Shown here: piece after piece, positions 49,372 to 57,106 of the stretch
Layout of the letters: the number at the start of each line of letters is the position of its first letter
How positions within the stretch are numbered: the stretch's first letter is position 1
The notes under the pieces: generated by a model
The model's database searches: none
Told to the model about the DNA's origin: nothing
Seen by the model: only the letters and a program-made list of their open reading frames with translations
Made by a program: the position numbers and the translations under genes
Assembly (NCBI RefSeq): GCF_014656215.1
Contig: NZ_BNBZ01000027.1
Location: 1-64,000 of the forward strand
Direction: 5' to 3'
From: Streptomyces zaomyceticus
Lineage (GTDB): Bacteria > Actinomycetota > Actinomycetes > Streptomycetales > Streptomycetaceae
Length of the DNA stretch: 64,000 bases

Positions 49372-50633
49372 CCCACAGACGACAGGCCGTGCGGGGCCTG
49401 GCCGCCGCGCTCGCCGCACTGGTCGCCCTCACCGCCGCCGGATGCAGCTCCAAGGCCAAGACCGACGACGGCAAGCAGACCGGCGCGGGCGGGGTGAAGA
49501 CCGGCAAGGGCGTCACCGACAAGACGATCTCGCTCGGCGCGCTCACCGACATGACCGGCGTGTACGCCACCCTCGGCAAGAGCGTCACCCAGTCCCAGCA
49601 GCTGTACGTGAAGCAGGTCAACGCCGCCGGCGGGATCTGCGGCCGGCAGCTGGAGCTCACGGTCCGCGACCACGGCTACGACCCGCAGAAGGCCCTCGCC
49701 GCCTACACCGAACTGGAGCCGAAGGTCGTCGGCTACGCCCAGTTCATCGGCTCCCCGTTCGTCGCGTCCGTCAAGCCCAAGGTCGACGGACTCGACAAGG
49801 GCCTCGTCCTCCCGCAGGCCTGGTCGGCCTCGCTGCTCGGCTCCCCGTACATCCGCGTCCTCGGCGCCACGTACGACGTCGAGACGATCAACGCCGTCGA
49901 CTTCCTCCTGAAGGAGAAGGGCCTGAAGTCGGGCGACAAGCTCGGCCACGTCTACTTCGAGGGCGACTACGGAGAGAACGCCCTCAAGGGCTCGAAGTAC
50001 GCCGCCGAGAAGGCGGGCCTGACCGTCGTCGAGCAGAAGATCAAGCCCACCGACAACGACATGTCGGCGCAGGTCGCGGCGCTCAAGCAGGCCGGGGTCA
50101 AAGCCGTCGTCATCAGCGCGGGCCCGCGCCAGGCGGCCTCCCTCGTCGGGGTCGCCGCAGCCACCGGCATGAAGGTGCCGGTCGTCGGCAACAACTCGGC
50201 CTTCGCCCCGCAGCTGCTCGGCACCCAGGCCGGACCCGCCCTGGAGAAGATGTACTGGTTCGCCTCCCCGAGCCTCCCCATCGGCGCGGACACCCCGACC
50301 GCGAAGAAGCTCGTCGCCGACTACAAGGCCGCCTACCCGAGCGACACCCTGGACAACGGCATCGTCGCCGGCTGGACCGCGGCGAGCGTCTTCGGCGAGG
50401 CCCTGAAGAAGGCCTGCGCGAACAAGGACCTCACCCGCGACGGCGTCGACAAGGCGCTCCTCACGATGACGTCCCACGACGCCGGCTTCGGGATGAGCCA
50501 CAACCTCGGCGACCCCAAGGCCCCGTCGTCCCGCGAGTCCGTCGTCATCCAGCCCGACAAGTCCGTCCCCGGCGGCATGCGCACGGTCCGGCAGCCCTTC
50601 GTCTCGGACGCGGCGAAGTCCTACACGCCCTGA
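49368..50633 (+). CDS. livK: Branched-chain amino-acid-type ABC transporter, substrate-binding lipoprotein
   Basis: 421 residues. Signal peptide with lipobox TAAGC, then a type I periplasmic-binding fold: ISLGALTDMTGVYATLGKSV at the first strand, GGICGRQLELTVRDHGYDPQ, and FEGDYGENALKGSKYAAEKA. The ligand may be an amino acid, urea or amide; the sequence does not decide. ATG 49368 overlaps livM (ATGA). Its 3' end overlaps the convergent SDR gene by 13 bp. Confidence 0.9.
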   Translation: MTHRRQAVRGLAAALAALVALTAAGCSSKAKTDDGKQTGAGGVKTGKGVTDKTISLGALTDMTGVYATLGKSVTQSQQLYVKQVNAAGGICGRQLELTVRDHGYDPQKALAAYTELEPKVVGYAQFIGSPFVASVKPKVDGLDKGLVLPQAWSASLLGSPYIRVLGATYDVETINAVDFLLKEKGLKSGDKLGHVYFEGDYGENALKGSKYAAEKAGLTVVEQKIKPTDNDMSAQVAALKQAGVKAVVISAGPRQAASLVGVAAATGMKVPVVGNNSAFAPQLLGTQAGPALEKMYWFASPSLPIGADTPTAKKLVADYKAAYPSDTLDNGIVAGWTAASVFGEALKKACANKDLTRDGVDKALLTMTSHDAGFGMSHNLGDPKAPSSRESVVIQPDKSVPGGMRTVRQPFVSDAAKSYTP

Positions 50634-51484
50634 CCGGACGGCCCGTAACCCCGGTCCGCGAAGCCCGTCCGCCAGGACGGGTGGGCCGGGGACCAGCCCA
50701 GCGCACGGGCCCGGGCGTTCACCGCGCCCCGGGCCCAGGGCGCCCGGCCCTCGCTCCGCACCGGGGCGGGGACACCCAGGGCCGCCGCGAGCACCGGCAG
50801 CCAGACACGGCCGGGCGCCGGCTCGTCGTCCACGACGTTGTACGCGCCCGAGGGCCACTCCAGCGCCCGTACGGCGGCCTCGGCGGCGTCGTCGACGTGC
50901 ACGAGGGAGCTCACCGAATCGTCGGCCGCCGTGCTGCCCAGGAACCGCGCCCCCGGGTCCCCGGCCAGCGCGGCGGCCACGGCGCCACCCGGGGCGTACC
51001 AGGTACCGGGGCCGTACAGGATCCCGTACCGCAGCACGACCGCCTCCGGGAGCTCCGCCACGGCGGACTCCAGGGCGCGCACCCCGGCGACGATCCGCGA
51101 CCGGGGCACCTCCTCCGTGGAATCGAGCGGTACGGACTCGTCGGCGGGCCCGTCCCCGGGGGCGTACGCCCAGCTGATCGACTGCGCGACGATCCGGCCG
51201 ACACCGGCCGCGAGAGCCGCGTCCACGAGGTTCCGGGTGCCCTCGACCCGTATCCGGTTGTTCGCGGCCCCGTCCGCCGCCCCGAGGTCCGTGAGCTGGT
51301 GGACGACCGCGTCCGGCATGGCCTCGGCCACCGCACGGCGCACCGCCCCGGCGTCCAGGACGTCCACGGGGCGTGGACCGCGCCGGGAGATGCCCACGAC
51401 CTCATGGCCGGCCGCCTCCAGGCGAGGCACGAGCCGACGACCCACGGCGCCCGTGGCGCCCGCTACCAACACACGCATCCCCAT
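50621..51484 (-). CDS. NAD-dependent epimerase/dehydratase (extended SDR)
   Basis: 287 residues. VLVAGATGAVGRRLVPRLEA is the NAD(P)-binding Gly motif. The catalytic region has SISWAYAPGD with a Tyr replaced in the usual YxxxK region (RIVAGVRALESA), so the Ser-Tyr-Lys triad is not obvious. It may be an atypical SDR acting as an oxidoreductase or regulator. ATG 51484 lies 7 nt after TAGGCT (51497-51492), a leaderless arrangement; ATG 51478 is an alternative. Confidence 0.8.
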   Translation of the reverse strand: MGMRVLVAGATGAVGRRLVPRLEAAGHEVVGISRRGPRPVDVLDAGAVRRAVAEAMPDAVVHQLTDLGAADGAANNRIRVEGTRNLVDAALAAGVGRIVAQSISWAYAPGDGPADESVPLDSTEEVPRSRIVAGVRALESAVAELPEAVVLRYGILYGPGTWYAPGGAVAAALAGDPGARFLGSTAADDSVSSLVHVDDAAEAAVRALEWPSGAYNVVDDEPAPGRVWLPVLAAALGVPAPVRSEGRAPWARGAVNARARALGWSPAHPSWRTGFADRGYGPSGQGV

Positions 51485-51543
51485 GGACCGCAGCCTAGAA
51501 GATCGTCACACGCGCGAAACACCGTGGTGTGAAGCTCGACCCC

Positions 51544-52596
51544 ATGAACGTGACGATCGAGGAGAACCGCTCCCACCCCTGTCTCCCTGACCTGCTCGGC
51601 GCGTACCACCTGGTCAACCAGGCCGAGAAGGGGAACGCCGTGACGGCGGTCGCCGAGCTTCCGGCCGTATACCGGGGCGAGGCCGAGGACCCGGCCGCCG
51701 TCTTCACCGCCGACACGGTCCTGCTCGCCACCCCGGCCGGAGACGAGCTCCCGGCCGGCTGTGTCGTCCTCAAGGCACCGCGCGAGGGCCGGGCGCCGGA
51801 GATCAAGCGACTGTGGGTCGCCCCCGAGGCACGCCGCAGGGGGATCGCGAAGGCCCTCATGGCCGAGGCCCTGCGCAGAGCGGCGGCCTCGGGTGCCGCC
51901 GCCGTACGGCTCACGGTGTGGAACTGGCGGGAGGAGCCGCTGGCCCTCTACCGGAGCCTCGGCTTCGAGACCGTCGCCTCCTGGGACGAGCGCCCCGACC
52001 TCCTGTGCCTGGAGAAGACGCTGGAGAAGGGCCGGGACACGGCACGGGCGAAGACCGCGGGGCCCACGGGTCCCGACCGCGTCGAGCGACTCACCCCCGG
52101 CGAGGTGCGCGCCCACGCCTCCGCCGGCCTCGCCGCCCTCCTCGTCGACGCCGTGGACGGCGGGGCCTCCGTGGGCTTCCTGGCGCCCCTGGCGGTCCGG
52201 GAGGCGGCCGCCTGGTGGTCCCGCGTCGCCGACGAGGCGGCCGAGGGCGTACGGGACGTCTGGGCGGCCCACGGCCCCGACGGGGACCTCACCGGAGTCG
52301 TCACCCTGGTCCGAGCGACCACGGCCAACGGCAGGCACCGCGGCGAGATCGCCCGGCTCCTGGTGCACCGCTCCGCCCGGGGCCGGGGCCTCGGGTACCG
52401 GCTGCTCGCCACGGCCGAGGCCCACGCCGCGGCCACGGGCCTCACCCTTCTCGTCCTGGACACCCAGACGGACAGCCCGGCGGAGCGTCTCTACCGGGGA
52501 GCGGGCTGGACGGCCGCCGGCACGATCCCGGAGTACGCCGCCGACCCGGCGGGCGTCCCGCGCGCGACCACGCTCTACTACAAGCGCCTCGGGTAG
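51544..52596 (+). CDS. Protein with two tandem GNAT acetyltransferase domains
   Basis: 350 residues. The first domain (about 1-155) has the acetyl-CoA motif KRLWVAPEARRRGIAKALMA. The second (about 180-350) has ARLLVHRSARGRGLGYRLLA and LVLDTQTDSPAERLYRGAGW. The second copy keeps the canonical R-G-x-G, the first has R-G-I-A. Substrate unknown; mycothiol synthase has a similar two-domain layout but does not match in detail. Start ATG 51544 or GTG 51529. A strong terminator follows. Confidence 0.82.
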   Translation: MNVTIEENRSHPCLPDLLGAYHLVNQAEKGNAVTAVAELPAVYRGEAEDPAAVFTADTVLLATPAGDELPAGCVVLKAPREGRAPEIKRLWVAPEARRRGIAKALMAEALRRAAASGAAAVRLTVWNWREEPLALYRSLGFETVASWDERPDLLCLEKTLEKGRDTARAKTAGPTGPDRVERLTPGEVRAHASAGLAALLVDAVDGGASVGFLAPLAVREAAAWWSRVADEAAEGVRDVWAAHGPDGDLTGVVTLVRATTANGRHRGEIARLLVHRSARGRGLGYRLLATAEAHAAATGLTLLVLDTQTDSPAERLYRGAGWTAAGTIPEYAADPAGVPRATTLYYKRLG

Positions 52597-52660
52597 GTCC
52601 CGGACGGACTCCGGACGGGCCCGGGCGGAACCCGGAGATCCCGGACCGACCCCGGGCACG

Positions 52661-52701
52661 CGGAAGGGCCCCGGAGGCGATGCGCCTCCGGGGCCCTTCC
52701 G
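52661..52701. terminator. Perfect 18-bp bidirectional hairpin terminator
   Basis: Arms 52661-52678 and 52684-52701 are perfectly complementary around a 5-nt loop. It lies between the end of the double GNAT gene (52596) and the convergent pssA stop (52718). Confidence 0.85.
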
Positions 52702-52717
52702 TACGTCGTTCGTCCGC

Positions 52718-53590
52718 CTACGGCAGCTGTGCCGCCCGCGCCTCCCGGCTCTCACGCCGGTTGCCGCGGAAGGTGTTCACCCGACGGGCCGTCGCGAAGA
52801 GGGGGATCACGGCGCCCATCACGACCTGGAGCGCGCAGCCGGTCTGGAGCAGGAACTGCCCGCCCGGGGCGTCGAACGCCCAGGCCGCCAGCATGCCCAT
52901 CGCACCGACGATCCAGCTGAGCATCGCCACCGCGAGGATTCCCCGCGGCTTGGGGTACTCGACCCGGCTCACCATCAGCCAGGCGACCCCGATGATCGCG
53001 AGCAGCGTCGGGATGAACGGCAGCTCGAGGAGCACGATCGAGACGACGGTCAGCGCGCCGAAGGGGCTCGGCATGCCCTGGAACATGCCGTCCTTCATGG
53101 TCACGCACGAGAATCTCGCCAGCCGCAGCACCACCGCGAGGAGCACCACGATCGCGGCCACCGCCGAGACCTTCTGCTGCGCGTCGTCCGCGACCATCCC
53201 GTACACGAGGACGAAGTAGGCCGGGGCCAGACCGAAGCTGATCAGGTCCGAGAGGTTGTCGAGCTCGGCGCCCATCGGCGACGAGCGCAGCTTGCGTGCC
53301 ACGATCCCGTCGAAGAGGTCGAAGATCGCCGCGCACAGCATCAGGATCACGGCGGTGGCGGCGCTGTTGCGCGCCATGCCGGTCTCGGTGCTGCCCGTCA
53401 GGTGCGGGATGAGGATTCCGGTGGTGGTGAAGTACACCGCCATGAATCCACACGTGGCGTTACCGAGCGTGAGGGCGTCCGCTATGGACAGCCTCAACGA
53501 CAGCGGCATCTCCTCGGCCTCTTCGGCCGCTTCCTCATCGGTGCCGGCGACCCAGTCGGCGGCCCGTGTGTCGGGATCAATCACGGTCAA
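52718..53590 (-). CDS. pssA: CDP-diacylglycerol-serine O-phosphatidyltransferase
   Basis: 290 residues, integral membrane. DGIVARKLRSSPMGAELDN followed by Leu-Ser-Asp is the CDP-alcohol phosphotransferase motif. It makes phosphatidylserine from CDP-diacylglycerol and serine; the adjacent decarboxylase converts this to phosphatidylethanolamine. An acidic N-terminal extension (DEEAAEEAEEMP) precedes the first helix. ATG 53590 lies 14 bp inside the psd gene. Confidence 0.92.
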   Translation of the reverse strand: MTVIDPDTRAADWVAGTDEEAAEEAEEMPLSLRLSIADALTLGNATCGFMAVYFTTTGILIPHLTGSTETGMARNSAATAVILMLCAAIFDLFDGIVARKLRSSPMGAELDNLSDLISFGLAPAYFVLVYGMVADDAQQKVSAVAAIVVLLAVVLRLARFSCVTMKDGMFQGMPSPFGALTVVSIVLLELPFIPTLLAIIGVAWLMVSRVEYPKPRGILAVAMLSWIVGAMGMLAAWAFDAPGGQFLLQTGCALQVVMGAVIPLFATARRVNTFRGNRRESREARAAQLP

Positions 53591-54233
53591 TGCGAGTCAC
53601 CCCCGCTGTGGTGGCCTGGCCGACCTCGACGGCGACCTCGACACCCTCGGGGAGGTAGATGTCGACGCGCGAGCCGAAGCGGATCAGACCGATACGGTCA
53701 CCCTGCTCGACCTTGGTCCCCTGCGGGATGTACGGCACGATGCGCCGGGCGACGGCGCCGGCGATCTGCACCATCTCGATGTCACCGAGCTCGGTGTCGA
53801 AGTGCCAGACAACGCGCTCGTTGTTCTCGCTCTCCTTGTTGAACGCCGGGACGAACCCGCCGGGAACGTGCTCCACGGACGTCACGGTGCCGGCCAGCGG
53901 CGCGCGGTTGACGTGGACGTTCAGCGGGCTCATGAAGATGGCGACCCGGGTGCGTCCGTCCTTCCACGGCATGATGCTCTGCACCACACCGTCGGCGGGG
54001 GAGATGACCCGGCCCTGAGCGATCTCGCGCTCGGGGTCGCGGAAGAACCACAGCATGCCGGCCGCGAGCGCGGTGACCGGCACGGCGATGGCCGCGGCAC
54101 GCTTCGACTTGCGCGCGCGCACGAGGCTGAGCGCCGCGGTGGCGACGGTCGGCAGAAGCCACGGCGATGCTCCGCGCGCGAGGCGTACGCCCGTGAGGCT
54201 GTCGCGGTGTGCAGAGGTTTGGCTGTGGGGCAT
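53577..54233 (-). CDS. psd: Phosphatidylserine decarboxylase proenzyme
   Basis: 218 residues. The self-cleavage site is FGSRVDIYLP: the Ser becomes the pyruvoyl cofactor of the alpha chain. FRDPEREI, ISPADGVVQS and FMSPLNVHVNRAP are conserved beta-chain motifs (His of the charge relay). Membrane-associated through LLPTVATAALSLVRA and AAAIAVPVTALAAGMLWFF. Short actinobacterial type. Start ATG 54233 with AAGG ahead. It overlaps pssA by 14 bp. Confidence 0.92.
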   Translation of the reverse strand: MPHSQTSAHRDSLTGVRLARGASPWLLPTVATAALSLVRARKSKRAAAIAVPVTALAAGMLWFFRDPEREIAQGRVISPADGVVQSIMPWKDGRTRVAIFMSPLNVHVNRAPLAGTVTSVEHVPGGFVPAFNKESENNERVVWHFDTELGDIEMVQIAGAVARRIVPYIPQGTKVEQGDRIGLIRFGSRVDIYLPEGVEVAVEVGQATTAGVTRIDRD

Positions 54234-54301
54234 GGATGACCTTCGTAGCGGATGATGCCGCACTGGCAACGGGGGACGGCGGCTTTCCCTCGATGCTATC
54301 G

Positions 54302-54316
54302 GTTGCGGGGCGCAAC
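54302..54316. promoter_or_regulatory. Inverted repeat upstream of psd-pssA
   Basis: GTTGCG (54302-54307) and CGCAAC (54311-54316) are perfect 6-bp arms with a 3-bp centre, about 70 bp before the psd ATG and downstream of the acyl-CoA dehydrogenase stop. Could be an operator or a small hairpin; no clear promoter recognised. Confidence 0.3.
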
Positions 54317-54402
54317 TGGGTAAGCCAGGAACCGAGTCGACGGCCGGAAGGCGAACACAGGGTGTGATCTTCTTCGCGGCCGAAACGACTCAAAACCGAC
54401 AA

Positions 54403-55608
54403 TCAACCCTGGAATCGGTACTCCTCGAGCAGCCGACGACCAATGATCATTTTCTGGATCTCGGCGGTACCTTCACCGATGAGCAGCATCGGCGCCTCGC
54501 GGTAGAGGCGCTCGATCTCGTACTCCTTCGAGAACCCGTAGCCGCCGTGAATGCGGAAGGCATCCTCGACGACCTCCTTGCAGTATTCGGAGGCGAGGTA
54601 CTTCGCCATCCCTGCTTCGAGGTCGTTTCGTTCCCCGGAGTCCTTTTTGCGTGCTGCATTCACCATCATGGCATGAGCGGCCTCGACCTTGGTAGCCATC
54701 TCGGCCAGCTTGAACTGAATCGCCTGGTGCTGGGCGATCGCCTTGCCGAAAGTGTGACGTTGCTGGGCATACGAGACACCGAGCTCGAATGCACGCTGAG
54801 CGACGCCGCAGCCACGGGCCGCCACGTTCACGCGACCGACCTCGACGCCGTCCATCATTTGGTAAAACCCTCGGCCGGTGACCCCGCCGAGGACCCGATT
54901 GGCCGGAATGCGCAGTCCGTCCATGATGAGTTCGGTCGTGTCGACGCCCTTGTAACCCATCTTGTCGATCTTCCCCGGGATGGTGAGGCCGGGGCGGACC
55001 TCTCCGAAGCCGGACTCCTTCTCGACGAGGAAGGTCGTCATCGACTTGTGGGGGGCGGTGCCCTCCGGGTGTCCTTCGTCACTTCGGACGAGAACGGCGA
55101 CCAGCGTTGACGTTCCGCCGTTCGTCAGCCACATCTTCTGACCGTTGAGGACGTACTCGTCGCCGTCCTTGACCGCCTTGGAGGTGATGGCCGACACGTC
55201 CGAGCCGAGGCCCGGCTCCGACATCGAGAACGCGCCACGCGTCTCGCCGGCAGCCATCCGCGGAAGGAAGTAGTCCTTCTGCTCCTGGGTGCCGTGCTGC
55301 TTCAGCATGTACGCCACGATGAAGTGCGTGTTGATGATGCCGGAGACCGACATCCAGCCACGGGCGATCTCCTCCACGCACAGCGCGTAGGTGAGCAGCG
55401 ACTCACCCAGACCCCCGTACTCCTCGGGGATCATCAGACCGAAGAGACCGAGCTCCTTGAGCCCGTCGACGATCTGCTGGGGGTACTCGTCGCGGTGCTC
55501 CAGCTCGGTGGCGACCGGGATGATCTCCTTGTCGACGAACTCCCGGACGGTCTTGAGGATCTCCTGCTGGACGTCCGTGAGCCCGGCGGTCTGGGCGAGT
55601 CGTGCCAT
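54403..55608 (-). CDS. Acyl-CoA dehydrogenase, probable (2S)-methylsuccinyl-CoA dehydrogenase
   Basis: 401 residues. FAD/acyl-CoA dehydrogenase signatures: AFSMSEPGLGSDVSA, MWLTNGG (FAD), RIHGGYGFSKEY and LLIGEGTAEIQ, where the catalytic base Glu lies. From its place after ccr, ecm, mcl and maoC genes it is the likely methylsuccinyl-CoA dehydrogenase (mesaconyl-CoA formation) of the ethylmalonyl-CoA pathway; substrate assignment is from context. Start ATG 55608 (MARLAQTAG), 2 nt after the maoC stop. Confidence 0.88.
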   Translation of the reverse strand: MARLAQTAGLTDVQQEILKTVREFVDKEIIPVATELEHRDEYPQQIVDGLKELGLFGLMIPEEYGGLGESLLTYALCVEEIARGWMSVSGIINTHFIVAYMLKQHGTQEQKDYFLPRMAAGETRGAFSMSEPGLGSDVSAITSKAVKDGDEYVLNGQKMWLTNGGTSTLVAVLVRSDEGHPEGTAPHKSMTTFLVEKESGFGEVRPGLTIPGKIDKMGYKGVDTTELIMDGLRIPANRVLGGVTGRGFYQMMDGVEVGRVNVAARGCGVAQRAFELGVSYAQQRHTFGKAIAQHQAIQFKLAEMATKVEAAHAMMVNAARKKDSGERNDLEAGMAKYLASEYCKEVVEDAFRIHGGYGFSKEYEIERLYREAPMLLIGEGTAEIQKMIIGRRLLEEYRFQG

Positions 55609-55610
55609 GG

Positions 55611-56135
55611 CTACTTCTCCGTCTTCTTGGCGGGCTCGATGAGCTCGGGGCGGCCGGGCTGCTCGCCGCCGCGCTCCTTGATGTACGTCTCGGTGGGGAC
55701 CATCACCTTGCGGCGGAAGACGCACACGAGGGTGCCGTCCTGCTTGTAGCCCTTGGTCTCGACGTAGACGATCCCGCGGTCGTTCTTCGACTTCGACGGG
55801 GTCTTGTCGAGGACCGTCGTCTCGCCGTAGATCGTGTCGCCGTGGAAGGTCGGCGCCACGTGCCGCAGCGACTCGATCTCCAGGTTGGCGATGGCCTTCC
55901 CGGAGACGTCCGGCACGGACATGCCGAGCAGCAGCGAGTAGATGTAGTTGCCGACGACGACGTTCTTGCCGAAATCCGTCGTGTTCTCGGCGTAGTTCAC
56001 ATCCATGTGCAGTGGATGGTGGTTCATCGTCAGCAGACAGAAGAGGTGGTCGTCGTACTCGGTGACCGTCTTCCCGGGCCAGTGCTTGTAGACGGCACCG
56101 ACTTCGAACTCTTCGTAGGTACGACCGAACTGCAT
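55611..56135 (-). CDS. MaoC-like hydratase, probable mesaconyl-CoA hydratase
   Basis: 174 residues, hot-dog fold. LTMNHHPLHMDVNYA is the hydratase motif (the usual Gly-Asp-x-Asn-Pro-x-His varied to Met-Asn-His-His-Pro-Leu-His, keeping the His). DFGKNVVVGNYIYSLLLGM and the strand RRKVMVPTET complete the fold. In the ethylmalonyl-CoA pathway such a hydratase converts mesaconyl-CoA to beta-methylmalyl-CoA. Start ATG 56135. Confidence 0.87.
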   Translation of the reverse strand: MQFGRTYEEFEVGAVYKHWPGKTVTEYDDHLFCLLTMNHHPLHMDVNYAENTTDFGKNVVVGNYIYSLLLGMSVPDVSGKAIANLEIESLRHVAPTFHGDTIYGETTVLDKTPSKSKNDRGIVYVETKGYKQDGTLVCVFRRKVMVPTETYIKERGGEQPGRPELIEPAKKTEK

Positions 56136-56140
56136 GGGGA

Positions 56141-57106
56141 TCAGGCCTCCGGGATCTCGAACTTGCCGGTGCGCTGCATACCGGCGGCGCGGCCCTTGCC
56201 GGAGATGACCAGGGCCATCTTGCGGGAGGCCTCGTCGATCATCTCGTCGCCGAGCATCGCGGAGCCCTTCTTCCCGCCGGCCTCGGACGTGTAGTAGTCG
56301 TACGCGTCGAGGATCAGCTCGGCGTGGTCGTAGTCCTCCTGCGACGGCGAGAAGATCTCGTTCGCGGCGGCGACCTGGTCCGGGTGCAGCACCCACTTGC
56401 CGTCGAAACCGAGGGCGGCGGCGCGCTGCGCGACGGCCTTGTAGCCCTCCTGGTTGCGGATCTGCAGGTAGGGGCCGTCGATCGCCTGGAGGTTGTTGGC
56501 GCGGGCGGCCATCAGGATGCTCATCAGGATGTGGTGGTACGCGTCCGCCGGGTAGCCGGGCGGCTGCTCGCCCACGACCAGCGACTTCATGTTGATGGAG
56601 GCCATGAAGTCGGCCGGGCCGAAGATGATCGTCTCGACGCGCTGGGAGGCCTGCGCGATCGCGTTGACGTTGGTGAGGCCCTGGGCGTTCTCGATCTGCG
56701 CCTCGATGCCGATCTTGCCGACCTCGAAGCCCATCGTCTTCTCGATCTGGGTCAGCAGGAGGTCGAGCGCCACGATCTGCTGGGCGTCCTGGACCTTCGG
56801 CAGCATGATGCAGTCGAGGTTCTGGCCGGCGCCCTCGACGACGGTGACGACGTCACGGTACGTCCAGTGGGTCGTCCAGTCGTTGACGCGGACGACACGG
56901 GTCTTGCCGGTCCAGTCGCCCTCGTTCAGGAACTTCACGATGGTGTGCCGGGCCTCGGGCTTGGCCAGCGGGGCGCACGCGTCCTCCAGGTCCAGGAAGA
57001 CCTGGTCGGCCGCGAGGCCCTGGGCCTTCTCCAGGAAGCGCGGGTTGGAACCGGGGACCGCCAGGCAGGAGCGGCGCGGACGCAGGCGGTTCACGGGGCT
57101 GGTCAT
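56141..57106 (-). CDS. HpcH/CitE-type lyase, probable beta-methylmalyl-CoA/malyl-CoA lyase
   Basis: 321 residues. VFLDLEDACAPLAKPEAR has the substrate Arg region and Mg2+-binding Glu/Asp; IGIEAQIENAQGLTN carries the second metal Glu; IIFGPADFMASI and GFDGKWVLHPDQVAAANEIF are family signatures. In the pathway it splits beta-methylmalyl-CoA into propionyl-CoA and glyoxylate. ATG 57106 overlaps the mutase stop (ATGA). Confidence 0.88.
   Translation of the reverse strand: MTSPVNRLRPRRSCLAVPGSNPRFLEKAQGLAADQVFLDLEDACAPLAKPEARHTIVKFLNEGDWTGKTRVVRVNDWTTHWTYRDVVTVVEGAGQNLDCIMLPKVQDAQQIVALDLLLTQIEKTMGFEVGKIGIEAQIENAQGLTNVNAIAQASQRVETIIFGPADFMASINMKSLVVGEQPPGYPADAYHHILMSILMAARANNLQAIDGPYLQIRNQEGYKAVAQRAAALGFDGKWVLHPDQVAAANEIFSPSQEDYDHAELILDAYDYYTSEAGGKKGSAMLGDEMIDEASRKMALVISGKGRAAGMQRTGKFEIPEA

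Noticed and set aside
54403-55608. Generic fatty-acid beta-oxidation acyl-CoA dehydrogenase
   Set aside because: Not excluded by sequence, but its position in a complete ethylmalonyl-CoA cluster makes methylsuccinyl-CoA the better substrate call.
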